64,000 nucleotides of DNA from Lineus longissimus (GCF_910592395.1 NC_088310.1:26243491-26307490); one strand, 5' to 3'; positions 11,127-61,084 are shown, numbered from the stretch's first letter. Numbers and translations: made by a program. Notes: generated from the letters alone by a model not told the origin.

Positions 11127-11823
11127 ATGAGAATAAGCACGTGTATGGTAAAGACAATCTCATGCCCAATATATCATGCCACGATCAGAGATAGTCCCCA
11201 TTCACCATTCGTGAGACGCGTTTTCCCGCCCCTCGGGCCCGTTTAGGTTCCTATCAATGTATCTTTTGATGGAGGATGGGTGATTAACTATTGGGTTGTG
11301 AAGAGATTACGGCATGCACATGTTCATGTATAAAGATTTTATGATTCTGTCATGCACCATTCGAGTCCTTGTGTGCATGTAAATTTGTCATTGATTGGAC
11401 TTCATTGTGTCCTGAGCCCGCTCCTGGCTCCCCTGCCGTTGGCCATGAATACTACGTAGTACGCACATGAAACGTCCCCACAGGAGTAATGCCGCGAGAA
11501 ATTAATTTGTACTGCTGGATGTCTGCAGGTTGGAATAAAGATAAGCTGTAATCGGCAGCGGTCGTCAGTACCATGTTAGGGGTTCATGGAATAACTAGTC
11601 CCCCGTTCCCCCCTAAAAAGGGGGGAAAATTTCCACCTCATGACGGGGAAACTTTTCAAGTAATTTTAAGTAATCGCCTAGTTCTACTTCTTTAGCTCAG
11701 ATGGCGCCAGGTTGGGGTCCTGTCATAATCACTTGCCCACCTGAGGCTGATGAGGAAACTCACGAAACTCTACAGGGTATATTGACGATTTTCCCTTAAA
11801 ATTTCAGAATCCACAACTGGCAC

Positions 11824-11860
11824 AGCAATCCTCAACCCGCGGAGCAATCCTCAACCCGCG
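11824..11860. repeat. 19-bp direct duplication
   Basis: AGCAATCCTCAACCCGCG occurs at 11824-11841 and 11843-11860. Otherwise 11127-13004 is intergenic DNA in which I see no gene. Confidence 0.8.
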
Positions 11861-13004
11861 TGTTTTGAAACATACTGAACCTATAATGTGACCAGGCCAG
11901 TTCGAGTCGATTCTCTTGGAGTCAAGGCTTACTTCGTTTATCGCATTGATATACCTCACTTTTTTCTTTTTTCGCAGAATGTAGTGTTTCCTTTATGACT
12001 TGGGCACTTCATGCGGTATAGACATGTCAAAACATGTAGCTATTGATTATCATTCAGAAGGTTGACATCGATACTATTATCAATCACTGTAAACATGCGT
12101 TCGTTATTGACTGGCTGCGTAAGTATCCATGGCGGCCATTATACGACGGCCACGTGACGACGGGTTCCAAGCAGATGACAGTCCATTGGTCAATACCATT
12201 AGCGTATAGCGAAGGGAAGTTGTATAGCTAATAGCAGACAGAGATAAACCCTTGTTTGACATGTTGACTTGTGCTATAAAACAACTCTTAAAACATCCCT
12301 GGCAATGAAGGGCCAAATTAATATACCCTCCCCGGCCTGCAATGCAATTCAGACCGAAGTAGAGCACTCGGAAATACTACTTATATGTATCCTTGCTTGT
12401 TAAGCGCGTAACAGAATCCATTGTTCCCCGGTCATTTTATCCTATAGGACCTTTCATACCTCTACACCGGCATACAAATTAAAATCGAGACACAAAGCCA
12501 TTTGTGTTCTGCATGTTCGGTGATCATTTCCCGCTCTCCGCTGGGGTTCGCGACCCCAAAACTAGTCTGTAACAGACTCCATAAACATTCCCATGGTAAC
12601 CCAGTGGGAAATGGGTTTTCAATAACACTTTTTATACATTGACACGAAGATCTGTGCGCAGTAACTATATAAGAAGCCTTCTGATTCTCTGATGAACGCT
12701 TGAATCGGTATCGTGAACCCAAGTGATAACAACGTTAGCAACGGGCCGTGGATCGGGCAAGTACATGTATCTGATTGATCGAGTCGAGGACGAGGACGCT
12801 CTCCTTTGAATTAACGGGGTCGCGAAATACTGTCCGATAATCGGGAGAACACTGATGCTGCTCTCTGCTAGTAAATTCACCGCTTGGCTTCATTATTACA
12901 TATTCGGCAATTCTCATTTGAGCCGACAGTAGTACAGTGGACTCATCGCCGAAGACAAGAGAAATGTGGTCGGACGGCTGTTAAGAACAAGCTATACTTT
13001 AAAT

Positions 13005-13158
13005 ATGGATGATCTAGGCTGTCCACAGTCATGTCTTCAATACACTCCCGAGGCAGTCAATTCGTCACATCATATAGAGTTGCACGAGGCCAATCCACCG
13101 CATGCGGAGTGTAATCTGACAGCAAGAGCAATGAGAAGGACAGGACATCTCAGTACAG
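13005..13158 (+). CDS. Possible orphan first exon, unknown gene
   Basis: ATG at 13005 opens 51 codons (MDDLGCPQSCLQYTPEAV at the start) ending in ACAG followed by GTAAAC, a plausible donor in phase 1. I found no convincing second exon: the pyrimidine-rich acceptor near 14769 gives a stop within three codons. It could be a first exon or 5' UTR exon of the plus-strand gene at 16276, or chance. Not recognised. Confidence 0.25.
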
Positions 13159-16100
13159 GTAAACATGATGTTGTGCTCTCTGTCCCCCATCTTTCTCTCA
13201 TCCTGGTCTTCAGACGGTATGGTTAACTGGGTTATGATGGGCATTGGTCTTGTACGACCCGTTCAATTTTAGCATGAATCGAAAAAGTCTTGCATAACAT
13301 TGTATCGCAAACTAATCATTGTTCGATTTCTTTCATATTTACAAGTATGGTTCTTGAATTCGTCTTGGCGCAATTGGGTCGATTAATGGTAAAGGACCGA
13401 TATGCATACTTTATTGCGTCAAATGCCAACTCAACTAGCGCAAATTGATTAGCGCTAAATAATACCCAGGCCTATATAAATTTACCAAGTTTAGCCTTTC
13501 TATTGATTCTAAGTATTGGAAAATATCAGAGTTTCGCTGTTGCCCGTAGGCCTGGTTTAAAAACCTTTTCAGTGTGTTGTTGTTGCTACACACAGAGCCT
13601 ACATAGGCCTTGATATTAAATCTACCGCCTTGGATAACAAGTATTATAACTGTCATTCTGTATAACGGTCGTAGGAAAACAGGTAAGTTTTTCAATGTGT
13701 GTCTAAATGTGTTCATTCTCTATGTTCCATTGTCGAATTTCTTACATTAAAATGTCTGTGGTGAGGGATCGATGGCAAACCTAACAAAGTTTCGCTTATG
13801 TTAATTTACATTCAAAATCATCGCGATATGTTGGCACAACCAGTGTCTTTTTGTTGGTCCTGGTACACGCTGACCAGGAGACAACTTCTTGTTCGGATGT
13901 AATCGACAATGACGGTCCACCATGACTTTGGATGCGCCGCCTTCGGACAAACAATCAGCAGGTTTCGAAATCCATACGAACGACGCAGTTCGTGTACGTA
14001 AAGTCTGGGCGTAGAAGACCTTCAGAGCACTGCTTTGATAGCCAGTTGAAGGCGACTTGGTAAAAAAATCGTATTGATATGACCCGTGTGTTCTACATTC
14101 TATTTAAGTTTACTTCTGTGTTTTGTTGTCCATACAAGCAGGAATATTAATCAGAACTGATGACCCAATGATCTCATCCAGTGACGACACACGAAAAATG
14201 GCACAATCATATCGCACAGATGTGATCAAAGCACTTGAAAACATGAATATCTTGAGTGTAGTAGTTCATCCAAGCGTGATATATGGACAATCGAGACAAT
14301 AGCACAACCTGGAGATATCAATAACACAACATGATATTTATGACAAGCTTTGGGGGAATTTTATGAAATTATGATCGACTGTGGAGCTGTCGGACATGAC
14401 GGACTGTGTTGTTTTTCTGAGGACGCTATAGACCATATCGTGATATACGGAACATACATAGAGAAATATCCTATATATGTACCCATTGTTGCGGGCCTCC
14501 CAATGAATGTTGTATAAGCTCGCTAGACATTGATTATTAGTAGCATGTACAATGTACGTTGAAGTCTTCAGGACATAAAATCAATGACGTCCCTGATGTC
14601 TGACAGCAAACTGTATATATATTGCAGCGTCTGCACGCTTCAAATCGGGAAAGGAAATGGTAAAATGACTTGAAATCTCTCGCAACAGCTTGGCTACTTG
14701 GTTTGACCGCTTTGTGTCACGGTGTTTATTTTCAATATCACATTTTCATTCTCTATTCTTCCTTTGCAGCGGAGGCCTGAATAATTGACATCATTTAGGA
14801 GAGGAGCCTCTGACGAAACTGGACATGCAGATACCGTTGTCGCAACAACAAATGTGTGTACAGCAACGCTTTTGAAGTGTCCGCTTCCAGGGCCGTGACC
14901 GACAGTGTTTATTTAAAAGCTGCATCAGCAATGACAATCATTTTACTACATCTGATATAACAAAACATCATACGCCACGGTTGCGGGGGAACCGGTCTAT
15001 ATTAATTAATTGCGTGTTGCCTGGTAATTGACGGCTAGTGAAAGCTCTTACCATTAATAGCAAGGAAGGCCACATCTGTGCAAGGAGATTGGAGCATGTA
15101 AATGCTGCAGATATTCTGATAAAGGACAGTGACGACCACCGTGTGAGAGGTGACCAGCAGGTTGTTGCACTGTGGCATTCATTGAAAATTGTTGTCTGAT
15201 GCGTCTGATCAAGACACCAGCATCAGCAACTTGCGAGTGCAAGGCTTCTGATTGTAAACCAATGACATACTGGTCTTTTTTGTTGAATTTTCCAAAGCTC
15301 TGGCCTCAGCTACATTCAAACATAAAGTGCCACGGGGATATGGATTTTTCGCAAGGTTGTGACAGGGAAAACAGTTATGACAACCACCTGATATAGTGGC
15401 GTACGCGGGTGACGTACTCGTGCCGGTAATTTCTCTCACAGTTTAGTATGCAAATTAGGACATTCAACAGTCTGACCAGGTAAATATGATAATGGGACAT
15501 GATTGCCATGGATAATTCTTGTCTTCTAAATACTTCATGTAGTATATGATCACGTTTACTTTAAGTTGAAACCACACACGAACAGGTTGTTATGTCATGC
15601 TTGCAATGGGACTAAGGCACCGACGTGAAACCCCGTGAACCACTACTCCTGGTGTGCTGTATTGGATTTGTGTGTCGTCGTGTCGTATAGTCAAAACTAG
15701 TAAATGATTCGAAAGGGAATAATACATTAACGTTGTTGTTGCATGGAGTATTGACCGAATGAGAGACATCAGTTTTGATGGTGTGAACCAGCGTACATGT
15801 TGTGACCAGAAGTGAATGGCATGAATGTTGATAGGTAGATGAAAGGGGAATTTGCTAAAGGATGGATTAATTTAAGACAAGAGCAAAGTTATGATAATTC
15901 ATTAAAGGGGTTGTTAAACTGAAGACATCGTATCTGCCCAGTTGATTTCTTTGGTTCTGGTGGAGTGTATTTAGAGATTCCTTCTGGATACAAAAGGATT
16001 ACCTTCGCTGTACTGAGGCGTCCTTTTGAATGAGACAGGTCTCAGCCAAAAGAGAAACCCGACATTGGATTAACTCAACGTGCTATACTGGCCCGTAAGT

Positions 16101-16275
16101 TGACCGTATCTCGCTAATGTTGAGATAAAGGTTCCCTTTGCCTTTCTTGGACTAGCGTCTTCGAAGTATTCTGAGTGTCCAAATAATTGAGGGGCGAATT
16201 TGGGTTTCTGCAAACAGTGAAGTCGATTCGGGTGTTTTTGTGTGTAAAAACGTGGTCTCTGCTTGAACAGCCATA
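13159..16275. other. Intergenic or 5' region without supported gene
   Basis: About 3.1 kb of mixed-composition DNA upstream of the acidic-protein gene. Frames are short and stop-rich. A good 3' splice site consensus (TTCCTTTGCAG) near 14769 could belong to an untranslated exon. No repeat family recognised. Confidence 0.6.
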
Positions 16276-17286
16276 ATGGCATCGCGACAGCAACCCGAGG
16301 AGGACCCAGACATTGACATTGATGATGAGGAATGGAATGGAATCGAGGATGAGCTGAGTACCTCGGAGTCTTCGGAGGAGGAGGAGGAAGAGGAGGAACA
16401 GACACGTAGGCCTTCTCCTCACTTCGTGCCACAGGACCCGGATCTTCTGCAGCGCAAACAAGAGGCGCTGCACAACTCGCAAGACACATTAGTCCTTACC
16501 AAACAGTTGAAACAGCGCAATGTGGCTGAGAGTCGCGACCACGGGCTGTATCATCGGCAGCATGATGCTGAGGGATTACTGAACCATCGCTACAAGCCGC
16601 AGGTCACCCTTCAGGGGCGTGGGCAGAAGGATGTTCAGAATGTTGACTTTTCTGAGGACATATCATTGGATGGGCGGCGAGGAAAAGAGGGTAGGCACTA
16701 CAACTCTGGCAGTGGCGAAAGAGCGCTGACTCCGACATCCCCAACCACACCTGTACTTGTCGTCAGCGGCGAGGACGACGCAGAGCGCCGAGGACGGGTG
16801 TCACCCCGGATTTCTCCACGGGGACAGACAAGCAAACAAGACCCATGGCATGGAAAGCGGCAAGGTGCCGCGAAAGGATCTCTGCCATCTATCGCAGTAC
16901 AACACACCCGGTCAGAGTCCTCCGGCTTGCCGTCCATAGGGAAGAGCCAATCGAATGAGACACTACCTGCGGCTGGCAGACGGTCCCCTCATAGGAACTC
17001 CCGGCCGGATACACCAGACATTGCTACTCTAAGTCAAAGGATGCATAATAGTAGTTTATCAAAATCCTCGGAGAATCTCCGCCACGGTGTGTCGTCCCCT
17101 ACGGCCCCGCTTCAGAGCCCGCGCCTGGAGCAGCGAGGCCTGCCAGCACACCGTCCAAAGTCACCCAAGGTGTCGCTGCGAGTGAACATGAATAAGAGCA
17201 ATCAGTTGTACTCCAAGGACGAGTTGCGCGCCTCTAGTCCGAACTCTCATCAGCGTTCATTATCAGCGGGGACGCCGAGGATGTGA
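16276..17286 (+). CDS. Unrecognised acidic, disordered 336-residue protein (single exon)
   Basis: Uninterrupted 337-codon frame. The ATG at 16276 has a favourable context (CATAATGG) and an in-frame TGA 12 bases upstream, so it is the first possible start in this exon. Residues 1-45 are strongly acidic (DIDIDDEEW, then an eight-Glu run). The rest is rich in Ser, Pro, Arg, Gln and His with repeated SP/TP and RSP motifs (LTPTSPTTP, RVSPRISPRG, RRSPHRNSRPDTPD), typical of a disordered phosphoprotein with proline-directed kinase sites. No transmembrane segment, signal peptide or known fold. GC content is higher than in the flanks, which supports real coding. It is convergent with the MRCK gene; a poly(A) signal follows at 18010. 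I do not recognise the family. Confidence 0.8.
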   Translation: MASRQQPEEDPDIDIDDEEWNGIEDELSTSESSEEEEEEEEQTRRPSPHFVPQDPDLLQRKQEALHNSQDTLVLTKQLKQRNVAESRDHGLYHRQHDAEGLLNHRYKPQVTLQGRGQKDVQNVDFSEDISLDGRRGKEGRHYNSGSGERALTPTSPTTPVLVVSGEDDAERRGRVSPRISPRGQTSKQDPWHGKRQGAAKGSLPSIAVQHTRSESSGLPSIGKSQSNETLPAAGRRSPHRNSRPDTPDIATLSQRMHNSSLSKSSENLRHGVSSPTAPLQSPRLEQRGLPAHRPKSPKVSLRVNMNKSNQLYSKDELRASSPNSHQRSLSAGTPRM

Positions 17287-18009
17287 TAAATATACATGAT
17301 ACTTGGTGAATTGTCAGTTGAGCATACACGGATGCCCACCAAACGGAGTGACTAGCCATGCGTCATAGCTTGGTGTAATGGCTGTTAAAGATCCCTTGCG
17401 TGGTGATCGGGAGTCTAACATGTCTAACATGCCAGTACCATGTCGGACGTTTTGGGGACGGCAGCTGGGACAAGGAACAATATCTTTCGTTACCAGCTGC
17501 TGTAGTCATAACGTATCTGCCTGAACAGAAACTGTAACTGTTCTGTAGTACGGGAACAGACAGGCCATCGTTTGGAGAGAAGTTTGTTAAGTATAAATGA
17601 GGCATGCGGAGGTGACGGACTTCTGGTTTCCTTCTTGAGTTGACCAAAGCTCTACTTCAGCAGTTGGTCTGCAGTCTCATTTGATGTTGTGACGTCGTTG
17701 GTCATTATTGCTTCTAGTCATATAGGAAACCTCTCATCAAAGATGTACTGTAGTCGATTAAGAATAACCTGAATATACATGTATATTGCTTCTGTCCACA
17801 GACGAATAGCGACTGCCGAGTCATTTAGTCGAGGCTCGCCACGAATCTAGAAACTCATGTCTCGCTCATTCCTCTGGACGGCCAATCCGGCCAGCAGGTA
17901 TGAAATTTTCTGAATTTCGCTGAAATCGTAGGCGTACATCCATCATGATTACACAGTACAATCATAATGTATTTTTCTTGTTGTCGTCATATCGCTTGTA
18001 TAATATCGC

Positions 18010-18015
18010 AATAAA
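18010..18015 (+). terminator. Candidate poly(A) signal of the 16276 gene
   Basis: AATAAA about 720 bp past the stop codon on the plus strand; the first canonical hexamer downstream. Confidence 0.5.
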
Positions 18016-18470
18016 TTCTCCGTCCAGACTGGTAAATGTGTATTCCGTCCAAGTCGGTCATGTTCATCCCTCGGCACGCCGTCGAAGCTAACTGAAATAA
18101 TATTGTGTGTCTTCATAGTCCAAGAAGTTGTTGTTTTTTCCTTTTAAGTGGAACCTTGGTTAATCTAAGGGGGGCTTAAATCTGGTAATGATAAACCGTC
18201 TGGTGGTCTCCATAATTGCTGGCGATGCCAACCAGTAAAACGTATCGTCTTGGTTTTTGTAACATGTGCTGTTCGGTTTCTTTTGTTTATTTCATAATGT
18301 AAGTAAATATTCAAATACATGTACCAGTTCAAATAAACCTATCTTTTCTCATGTTCTTTATATAGCTAAACCCACGAACTATTGGCCTGGAATTCCTCCA
18401 ACATTGGTTCAATAAATAGTGAGCGCATGTTACATCATGAAGCTTACATAGCTTTGTAATACATGTACAT

Positions 18471-18921
18471 TAGTCGTAGTTCCACCTATCATAAACCCCG
18501 TGTTTTTTCAAGACCCGTGTCTTCGCCGTGTGTCAAAAAACCCATGGCACACTCACACCCATCACTATCAGTGGTGTGGTGTTACATAATGGTTAATAGC
18601 CCCGGCGACAGGTGCGCTGTAGGTAGGGAGCTCTCCTGTGTTTCTTTCCTGTTGGAGGGGAATTTCGCATGCGCAATACCGAGGCAACTATACCGCGCCA
18701 TCTGTCGCCGGATCTTAGAACTTGCAATTGCCGTGTCTATTCAGATTCCACCTACCAAAAAACCCGTGTTGAACACGGGTCTAAATTAGCCCCCGATTAG
18801 CCCCATCGAGCTCGATGGGGCTATTAGACACGGGGATTTGACACACGGGTCTATTTAGACACGGCAATTCATAGGTGTAAGCGCAAAAGACACGGGGATT
18901 TGATAGGTGGAAGTACGACTA
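18471..18921. mobile_element. MITE-like palindromic DNA element
   Basis: The ends are inverted copies: TAGTCGTAGTTCCACCTATC at 18471 and its near-perfect reverse complement ending at 18921, extending about 30-35 bp through CCCCGTGT. The ends begin with TA, compatible with a TA target site. The interior is full of nested inverted motifs: a 26-bp perfect palindrome at 18798-18823 centred on GAGCTC, a 9+1+9 palindrome at 18762-18780 (ACCCGTGTT), and an internal copy of the terminal motif near 18746. It has no transposase. It lies between the convergent gene ends. Confidence 0.85.
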
Positions 18922-19190
18922 TATAACTATTGTAATAAGGGTGTTTTTTTGTACATGACACTATGGGAAAGACCAGTAAAGGAGACCTTGAGGAAGCTGT
19001 TTCAAACCTGACACAATACCCCCTGGCTTAATAAGCCAGCACTGCTGATAGATCAACTCCTATTTTCACTGTTACCTGACTCTGCACAAGAGCTCAGCAA
19101 CTCCCACTGCGTATCAGCCCACCTCAAGGAAGTCCTTCACAAAGACAACAGAAAAAGGAAAGACTGTCTTCATTTAATACATTACAATGG

Positions 19191-19196
19191 TTTATT
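19191..19196 (-). terminator. Candidate poly(A) signal of MRCK gene
   Basis: AATAAA on the minus strand (TTTATT on plus), followed by AT-rich sequence. Confidence 0.5.
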
Positions 19197-21163
19197 GAAA
19201 TAAAAGATACCTTAACAAAACAATGGCATATCTAGGAGGAGCTTGCACAATATCAAGCTCAAACTTAAGTACATTGGTGGCAAGGGTATCAGCCACATCT
19301 GCGACTCGCTTATAAATAACACACACTGATTACTAACCACATTTCCCGAATGCATTATTAATTAGCCCAAAATTTATAGGATTTTTTATTAGAACACATA
19401 ACATGTACATTAACTCAGTGAGATATCAATTGACTTCAGAATCGCATTACCATAACGTACATGGAAACTCCTGTTTCTAACTAGTGAGTGATGTTGACAT
19501 CATACGATGGCTGAAAAACACACCGAAGGAAATGTGTTTGTGGTAGCGATTTCTGCCGGTACCTACACCGTTACCAGTTATATGCAACTGCCAGTCGTCA
19601 TGCCAGGCTCATTTTGATCATCTTTCAGGCACCTTATTAGTATTACTCCACAGAATGACATTACCGCCGCAGCAAGTGACCCAGGCAACCTTTTAAATTC
19701 CCTCGAACATCCTACTCTTTTACACTACTTGAAGAGGGAAATATCAATTCGTTTGAACCAAGCCCTGAGAGGTAATGACCTTCCAGGCCAAGTAAAAGCC
19801 CAGACAGATAATAACTATGACATCTTATCATTATAAACCATGATATGACTGGTATACATGTATATAAGGTCTGTCAAACTTTTCCATTTGTAAATGTCGA
19901 TTTTCCTGAAAATCCCTGTGTTCATAGCACCCAAACTGAACTTTTCTGTGGATATGCCAAAGGCACAGTGTATTACAGAGAAATGGATTAATTGAGGATA
20001 TCGGTGTTAATTATAACTAAGCAAGTGCTGGTGACGGTTACACTATACAATTCATACACACTTGCCACGTGAAACCAGCACTTAACGTCACCAGGCTGCA
20101 GGTGCTTTACACTATGTACATCATCTACTGTCTGTAGACATGGTGGGCTACAAGGTGACTAGTCCAAGGACACACAGGGCAGACGTTCTGCATGAATTGG
20201 CCCTCTTTAAATCAGGTACTGGCAATATAATCACTGAATATCAATCAAAGATGACATTGACACTGAAACTGAACTCAACACTGATTTTTTTAAACTGGAG
20301 TGGGTCATACAGCCCATATTTTGACTGCAGTCAAGAACAAACTTTTATGCACTAGTGAAGTTTAGAATTAGTCTAGTGTTACCAGTCTACATTTACTTTA
20401 TATACAAATCCATCATAAATGCTTAGTTGTCCTTTTATCAATATGTTATTTATTAGTTACATGATACAAAGAATTGATGATAAAGACTAAGAATTTGGAA
20501 CTTGAATGCCAGAAATGGTGGCGCCAATTTTGCTGAACTAAAATAGTTATCTTCATTTCTTCACGATAAAGATTTAACCAAGACAAACAAAATGAAACCT
20601 CATTTCGCACTGAACCCCCAAACATAGGAGATACAGGGCATATGTCAGAGTATAAAACCCTAGATGTGCTGTACAAGGGTGCAATATGGGGTCCATATCT
20701 TAGAGGGGTTTTAAGACCTCAATAAAATAACATTTGTTACACTAATGTCAGAATTTGGTATCTTGAACAAGACAAGGAGCTGTTGCAATACCTCCATATT
20801 CTTAGTCTTTATCAACTCTTGGTGATATTCCCTCACATGTGTATGCTGTCTACAGCAAGTGTGGTCATAAAAATCCTTATTGCCTCAAGTCAGTTCGTGT
20901 GTGTACAGGTAAAAACCTCCTCGAACCCTCCTGATAATACACAATTCCAGACAAGCTCAATGTTGTTTTCAGACAACTGTTTGATCATAAACATACTTTC
21001 CCTTTCTGGCTGACACTAACAATACAAAACAGCAACTGGATTCGAGTTGCAGGCAACAATTCTTTCAAACCATAGAAACTGAAGCAAGAAGCCATTTAAA
21101 CAGACACCTAGGGATATTTGCCTAAATTCTGAAAAAAAAATTAAATTATTAAGCTTTGCCTAC

Positions 21164-21256
21164 ATTCCAACCAAGTTACACAGATTGCATGTAAACCTGA
21201 CATAAGCTAGAAATGCACGAAGCTTAGATTCCAACCAAGTTACACAGATTGCATGT
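21164..21256. repeat. 29-bp direct repeat in MRCK 3' UTR
   Basis: ATTCCAACCAAGTTACACAG plus ATTGCATGT occurs identically at 21164-21192 and 21228-21256, 64 bp apart, each preceded by AAGCTT. Confidence 0.9.
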
Positions 21257-22273
21257 CGCAGCATTTGCTCTAAGTGTATCAGACAAGAAGTCCTCACATT
21301 TTTATTACACAATAAATACAAACGCATGTCCACAACAGGACACACACACATTTATAACCTATGATTATTCTTGTCTAAAAGCATATAAATAGTAGTTACA
21401 TCGCCAGTACATACACACTATACAGCTCCACAGCACTGTAAAATACATCTGAAAAAGTCTGTACAAGTTTACTTATCATTACTATTAACTGTATCGGATT
21501 GTTTCACATAGTAAGATCATGGTCAGAAAGAGCAGGCCATTGCTGGAACGTACATCTCCATCACACTAACTAGGAACTTACACCTGTACACCAACATACA
21601 CACAATGTACATAGGTCCTGTTCCTTGCTATTTTGAACTTGACATGATCAGATATAGTGGCACCATCACTAGAAGACAACCTAACAAAGCTACCTTTTAG
21701 AAGCCGCGTCGGAAATACACACAAGACATTATCACACATTGGAAATACATGCCACTTATTGCATCCATTACCCCAAACGCCCCATCCAGGAACCAAGTGA
21801 AAGAGAACACTGAATGTCTACATCTGTGTCTGAGAAAGTTCTCTGGTCCCTCCAAGAGAAACCTTCGGCATAAGTAACAGACAGACTTTCCTGTGTCTCA
21901 TGTGAAATAGCCAGAAGAACTTCCCCGGGGAAAAAAACTTGGTCTTTTACCATGTATCTCAATATTTCCCAAGAATGACCCAATCTCCATCTGGTGTCCA
22001 GTAATGAAACCAGCCAACAGGACACACTTCTGTTGTTTGCTAATGAACACAGGTGAGATTAGTGAATAGAACAACATACTCTTGGAGACACAGTCCCCAC
22101 CAGGCTTGGCCTGAAAAGACACAAGTTTACGAGGTAAACACAAGTCCAAAAACATGGCCCACAATTGGTGTAGACTGACGACCCTCCAAAATATTTCCAT
22201 AGGAATCCTCAAATGATTCTCCCAGAACCGACATGCTCGAATCATTACAGAAGCATCAATGTGTGGACCCAGG

Positions 22274-59480
<37,207 letters not shown>

Positions 59481-60107
59481 GACGATTTTTAGGAGGGGCT
59501 TAACTTATAACTACTCGACTTTACTGAATTCCTGCTATCTGGTTTTCATGACGCACACCATGCCCACTGACTTGCTGTTTAAAGTATTCCACAATTTGCG
59601 ATTCAGATATTAATCCAGGGGTGGGTTTCTTCCGAAGTGGGAAATTTTTCATTCACAACAAATCGCCACACGACAAACAGAAGCCTGAGAAGGGCACTAA
59701 TTAGACAAGAAAGAACAATGTAACTACTGTAACATTTGCTTCATATATTACAAGGCTCAACGCCTTGCTAGTGCACTCAAGAGTCAGACCCCAGACACCA
59801 CAAGTCAGAAATGCAGGAAGCCCACCAACACCACAAATTGCACTATTCACATACAATGTAATGTATACGGTTGCTGTGTAGATCAATGTACACAGCTGGG
59901 TCAATAAGGTTGGGCTCAGTCAAGGACCGTCACTTCACACCCTCAGAACAAAGTAATCCTAGAATATATTAACTCATATTTTGCCTATTCATTATTTCCT
60001 TGACATGAACTATATTTTCGACGGGCTTGATTTGCCGATTTATTTTCCGATCTTATAGAATTCCTGCTTTTAATTCGGCACTTTCTTAATGTCACTCCAT
60101 TCTAAGT

Positions 60108-60162
60108 AAGATGGCTGACAGCCTGGCATTATGGGTAAAATGAGGAAGTGCGCATGACGTCA
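60108..60162. promoter_or_regulatory. Candidate MRCK (possibly bidirectional) promoter motifs
   Basis: Within 55 bp lie AAGATGGCT (YY1-like, 60108), AGGAAGTG (ETS-like, about 60143) and a perfect CRE palindrome TGACGTCA (60155-60162). The cluster is about 630-680 bp upstream of the MRCK ATG, where a TATA-less promoter is expected. Start site not determined. Confidence 0.5.
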
Positions 60163-61084
60163 TATCGGTGGAGTTTCCCAATATTCATTAAAGGGGAAGT
60201 ACGTTCGTTATTCTTGTTCTTGATTGTCCCGGTCTATAAATGCTTGAGCAACGACATGAATCGATTGACACCGTGTAGTACAATGACCTGAGATGTACAA
60301 ACGCTATCTCGGACCAGGTCAAATGCATTTATTCCTTCGCTCACATGCCGGAAAGTTTGTCACAACCAAGGACAATGTCACAACCCAAGTGAAGTCCCAA
60401 CTGTACACAGGTCACAGCCCTGTCAGGTTAAATCCTTCAGAATGTCAATGCCAGTCAATTCAGAACAACCAGATAACTCTCATTCAACAACTGGCATCTC
60501 ACACAACTACTTGTTTCTGTGAGAGCTGGAGAAGCAAACATCGCTCCTGATATCTGCAGGATGACAACCTGTGCTACTGATGGCCTACACTCTCCTGCAG
60601 TAGTGGCATTTAAGTCCTGACTGTCCCACTTGCCAATAATTTCACAGGATGTGCCCATTATTATTGATAAGGTGAGCCTTTGAGCGCAATGCCAATCATG
60701 GGAAGTCTTTGCCGAGGACAATATCCCAACCCAAGGACAATATACAAACTAAACTGGATCATGTCAAGGAAAACACATTTGAAGACAGTATGCCAACTTG
60801 ACCATGCAGTTAATTCAGAGGACAATATGCCAACCAGGGCCAGATAAGGACAATATTGCCGCTTGACCATACAGAAGAGAGTATACAAACCGGCCCTCCT
60901 CTCCACTGGAATATGGAGGACAACATTCCTCCTGGTCCGACAGGCCTTGGGTAATATCTTACCCAGACCATAAAATGGACAGCCAAATTGTCTTTCCCAG
61001 GACTAAATCCTAACGCAGTCAACCAATGACATGTGTTCGGCTTCTGGAAGTCCTATATGCAATAAATACCAAAATCCACATATT
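60163..61084. other. Intergenic spacer between MRCK promoter and PHF10 3' end
   Basis: Contains repeated GGACAATAT-type words at 60715-60965 (degenerate short repeats such as AGGACAATATGCCAAC). No gene seen. Confidence 0.55.

Larger units (their letters stand above)
19180..22273 (-). other. CDC42BP: MRCK 3' untranslated region (inferred)
   Basis: About 3.1 kb downstream of the MRCK stop with no supported coding exon and a canonical AATAAA on the minus strand at 19196-19191. The extent is inferred from this signal; an earlier hexamer near 20447 could give a shorter form. Contains a 29-bp direct repeat at 21164-21192 and 21228-21256. Confidence 0.55.

Noticed and set aside
10693-11130. 145-codon open frame on the plus strand (and a 125-codon one opposite)
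   Set aside because: It runs through the antisense of the tRNA gene and both 129-bp duplicates, so its repeated peptide is a by-product of the duplication.
16070-16489. 139-codon minus-strand frame with a proline run
   Set aside because: It is the antisense of the acidic Glu-rich start of the 16276 gene.
18463-18789. 108-codon plus-strand frame
   Set aside because: It lies across the palindromic MITE-like element and has no protein-like composition.
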